Shown piece after piece: positions 63,878 through 64,000 of a stretch of 64,000 nucleotides of DNA. The stretch is taken from assembly GCF_024139115.2 (NCBI RefSeq), contig NW_026943327.1, positions 496,001 to 560,000 of the forward strand, in the 5' to 3' direction. Each line of letters starts with the position of its first letter. Position 1 is the first letter of the stretch. The notes under the pieces were generated by a model. The model worked only from the letters and a program-made list of their open reading frames with translations. It was not told the origin of the DNA and ran no database searches. The position numbers were made by a program, and so were the translations under genes. Source of the DNA: Armigeres subalbatus. Taxonomy: Eukaryota; Arthropoda; Insecta; Diptera; Culicidae.

Positions 63878-64000
63878 TTAAGTATACAATAAGTACTAGA
63901 ATTAACTTCATTTTATTCTATTTTTTTTTCAAAATTTATTTAAATAAGCTTTTTTCAACTCTTCAGAAGAAAAGGGGAGATTGAAAGCTCTGTAAGCATA
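63878..64000. other. Window end, no feature
   Basis: This is AT-rich sequence. Confidence 0.3.

Overview
The window is insect DNA, almost certainly from an Aedes mosquito. The main evidence is a full-length copy of the Feilai tRNA-derived SINE with target-site duplication (57764-58046) and a second, truncated Feilai copy. The extreme repeat load, RTE-type retrotransposons, many AT-rich MITEs and very long transposon-filled introns agree with this. The species is not certain.

Only one host gene can be assembled with confidence. It lies on the minus strand and covers about 38 kb (38850 down to 690, perhaps 333). Six small coding exons with consensus GT-AG junctions and matching phases join into a 177-residue protein with four hydrophobic segments, resembling the insect DUF4728/pasiflora-type tetraspan proteins. 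Its two large introns (24584-38745 and 925-22341) hold most of the mobile elements in the first 38 kb. The coding frame runs into a TGA at 690-692, but the same frame then stays open for another 118 codons of coding-like, acidic sequence. This is a candidate for stop-codon readthrough, a polymorphic nonsense allele or an assembly error.

Layout. 1-950: last two exons. 1.36-3.36 kb: decayed hAT-like element. 4.78-6.13 kb: 5'-truncated RTE-like reverse transcriptase fragment with a 10-bp target duplication. 6.66-8.6 kb: two degenerate satellites of about 150 bp period. 8.78-13.67 kb: Tc1-type DD34E transposon split by a 3.3-kb non-autonomous LTR element (9473-12788) that has LTRs, a tRNA-Arg primer site, a polypurine tract and a 5-bp duplication, and is filled with minisatellites. 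14.5-18.0 and 29.5-32.7 kb: two close RTE copies. 18-38 kb: SINEs, long hairpins, exons 4, 3 and 2, MITEs and finally exon 1. 39-42 kb: weak exon-like pieces and repeats.

The distal 22 kb is a mosaic of non-autonomous elements. 42259-46275 is a 4.0-kb element with 13-bp perfect terminal inverted repeats and an 8-bp target duplication, filled with a 15-bp minisatellite. 51215-55370 is a 4.2-kb foldback element between TTAA sites, built from inverted arrays of a repeat of about 151 bp; a paralogous unfilled site is visible at 60092-60095. MITEs and a 300-bp non-autonomous Helitron (63578-63877) complete the end.

A recurring theme is that three elements of different transposition classes (LTR, 8-bp-duplication DNA element, TTAA foldback element) each carry long tandem arrays in place of protein-coding cargo. 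No defence, toxin or CRISPR-like system was seen.
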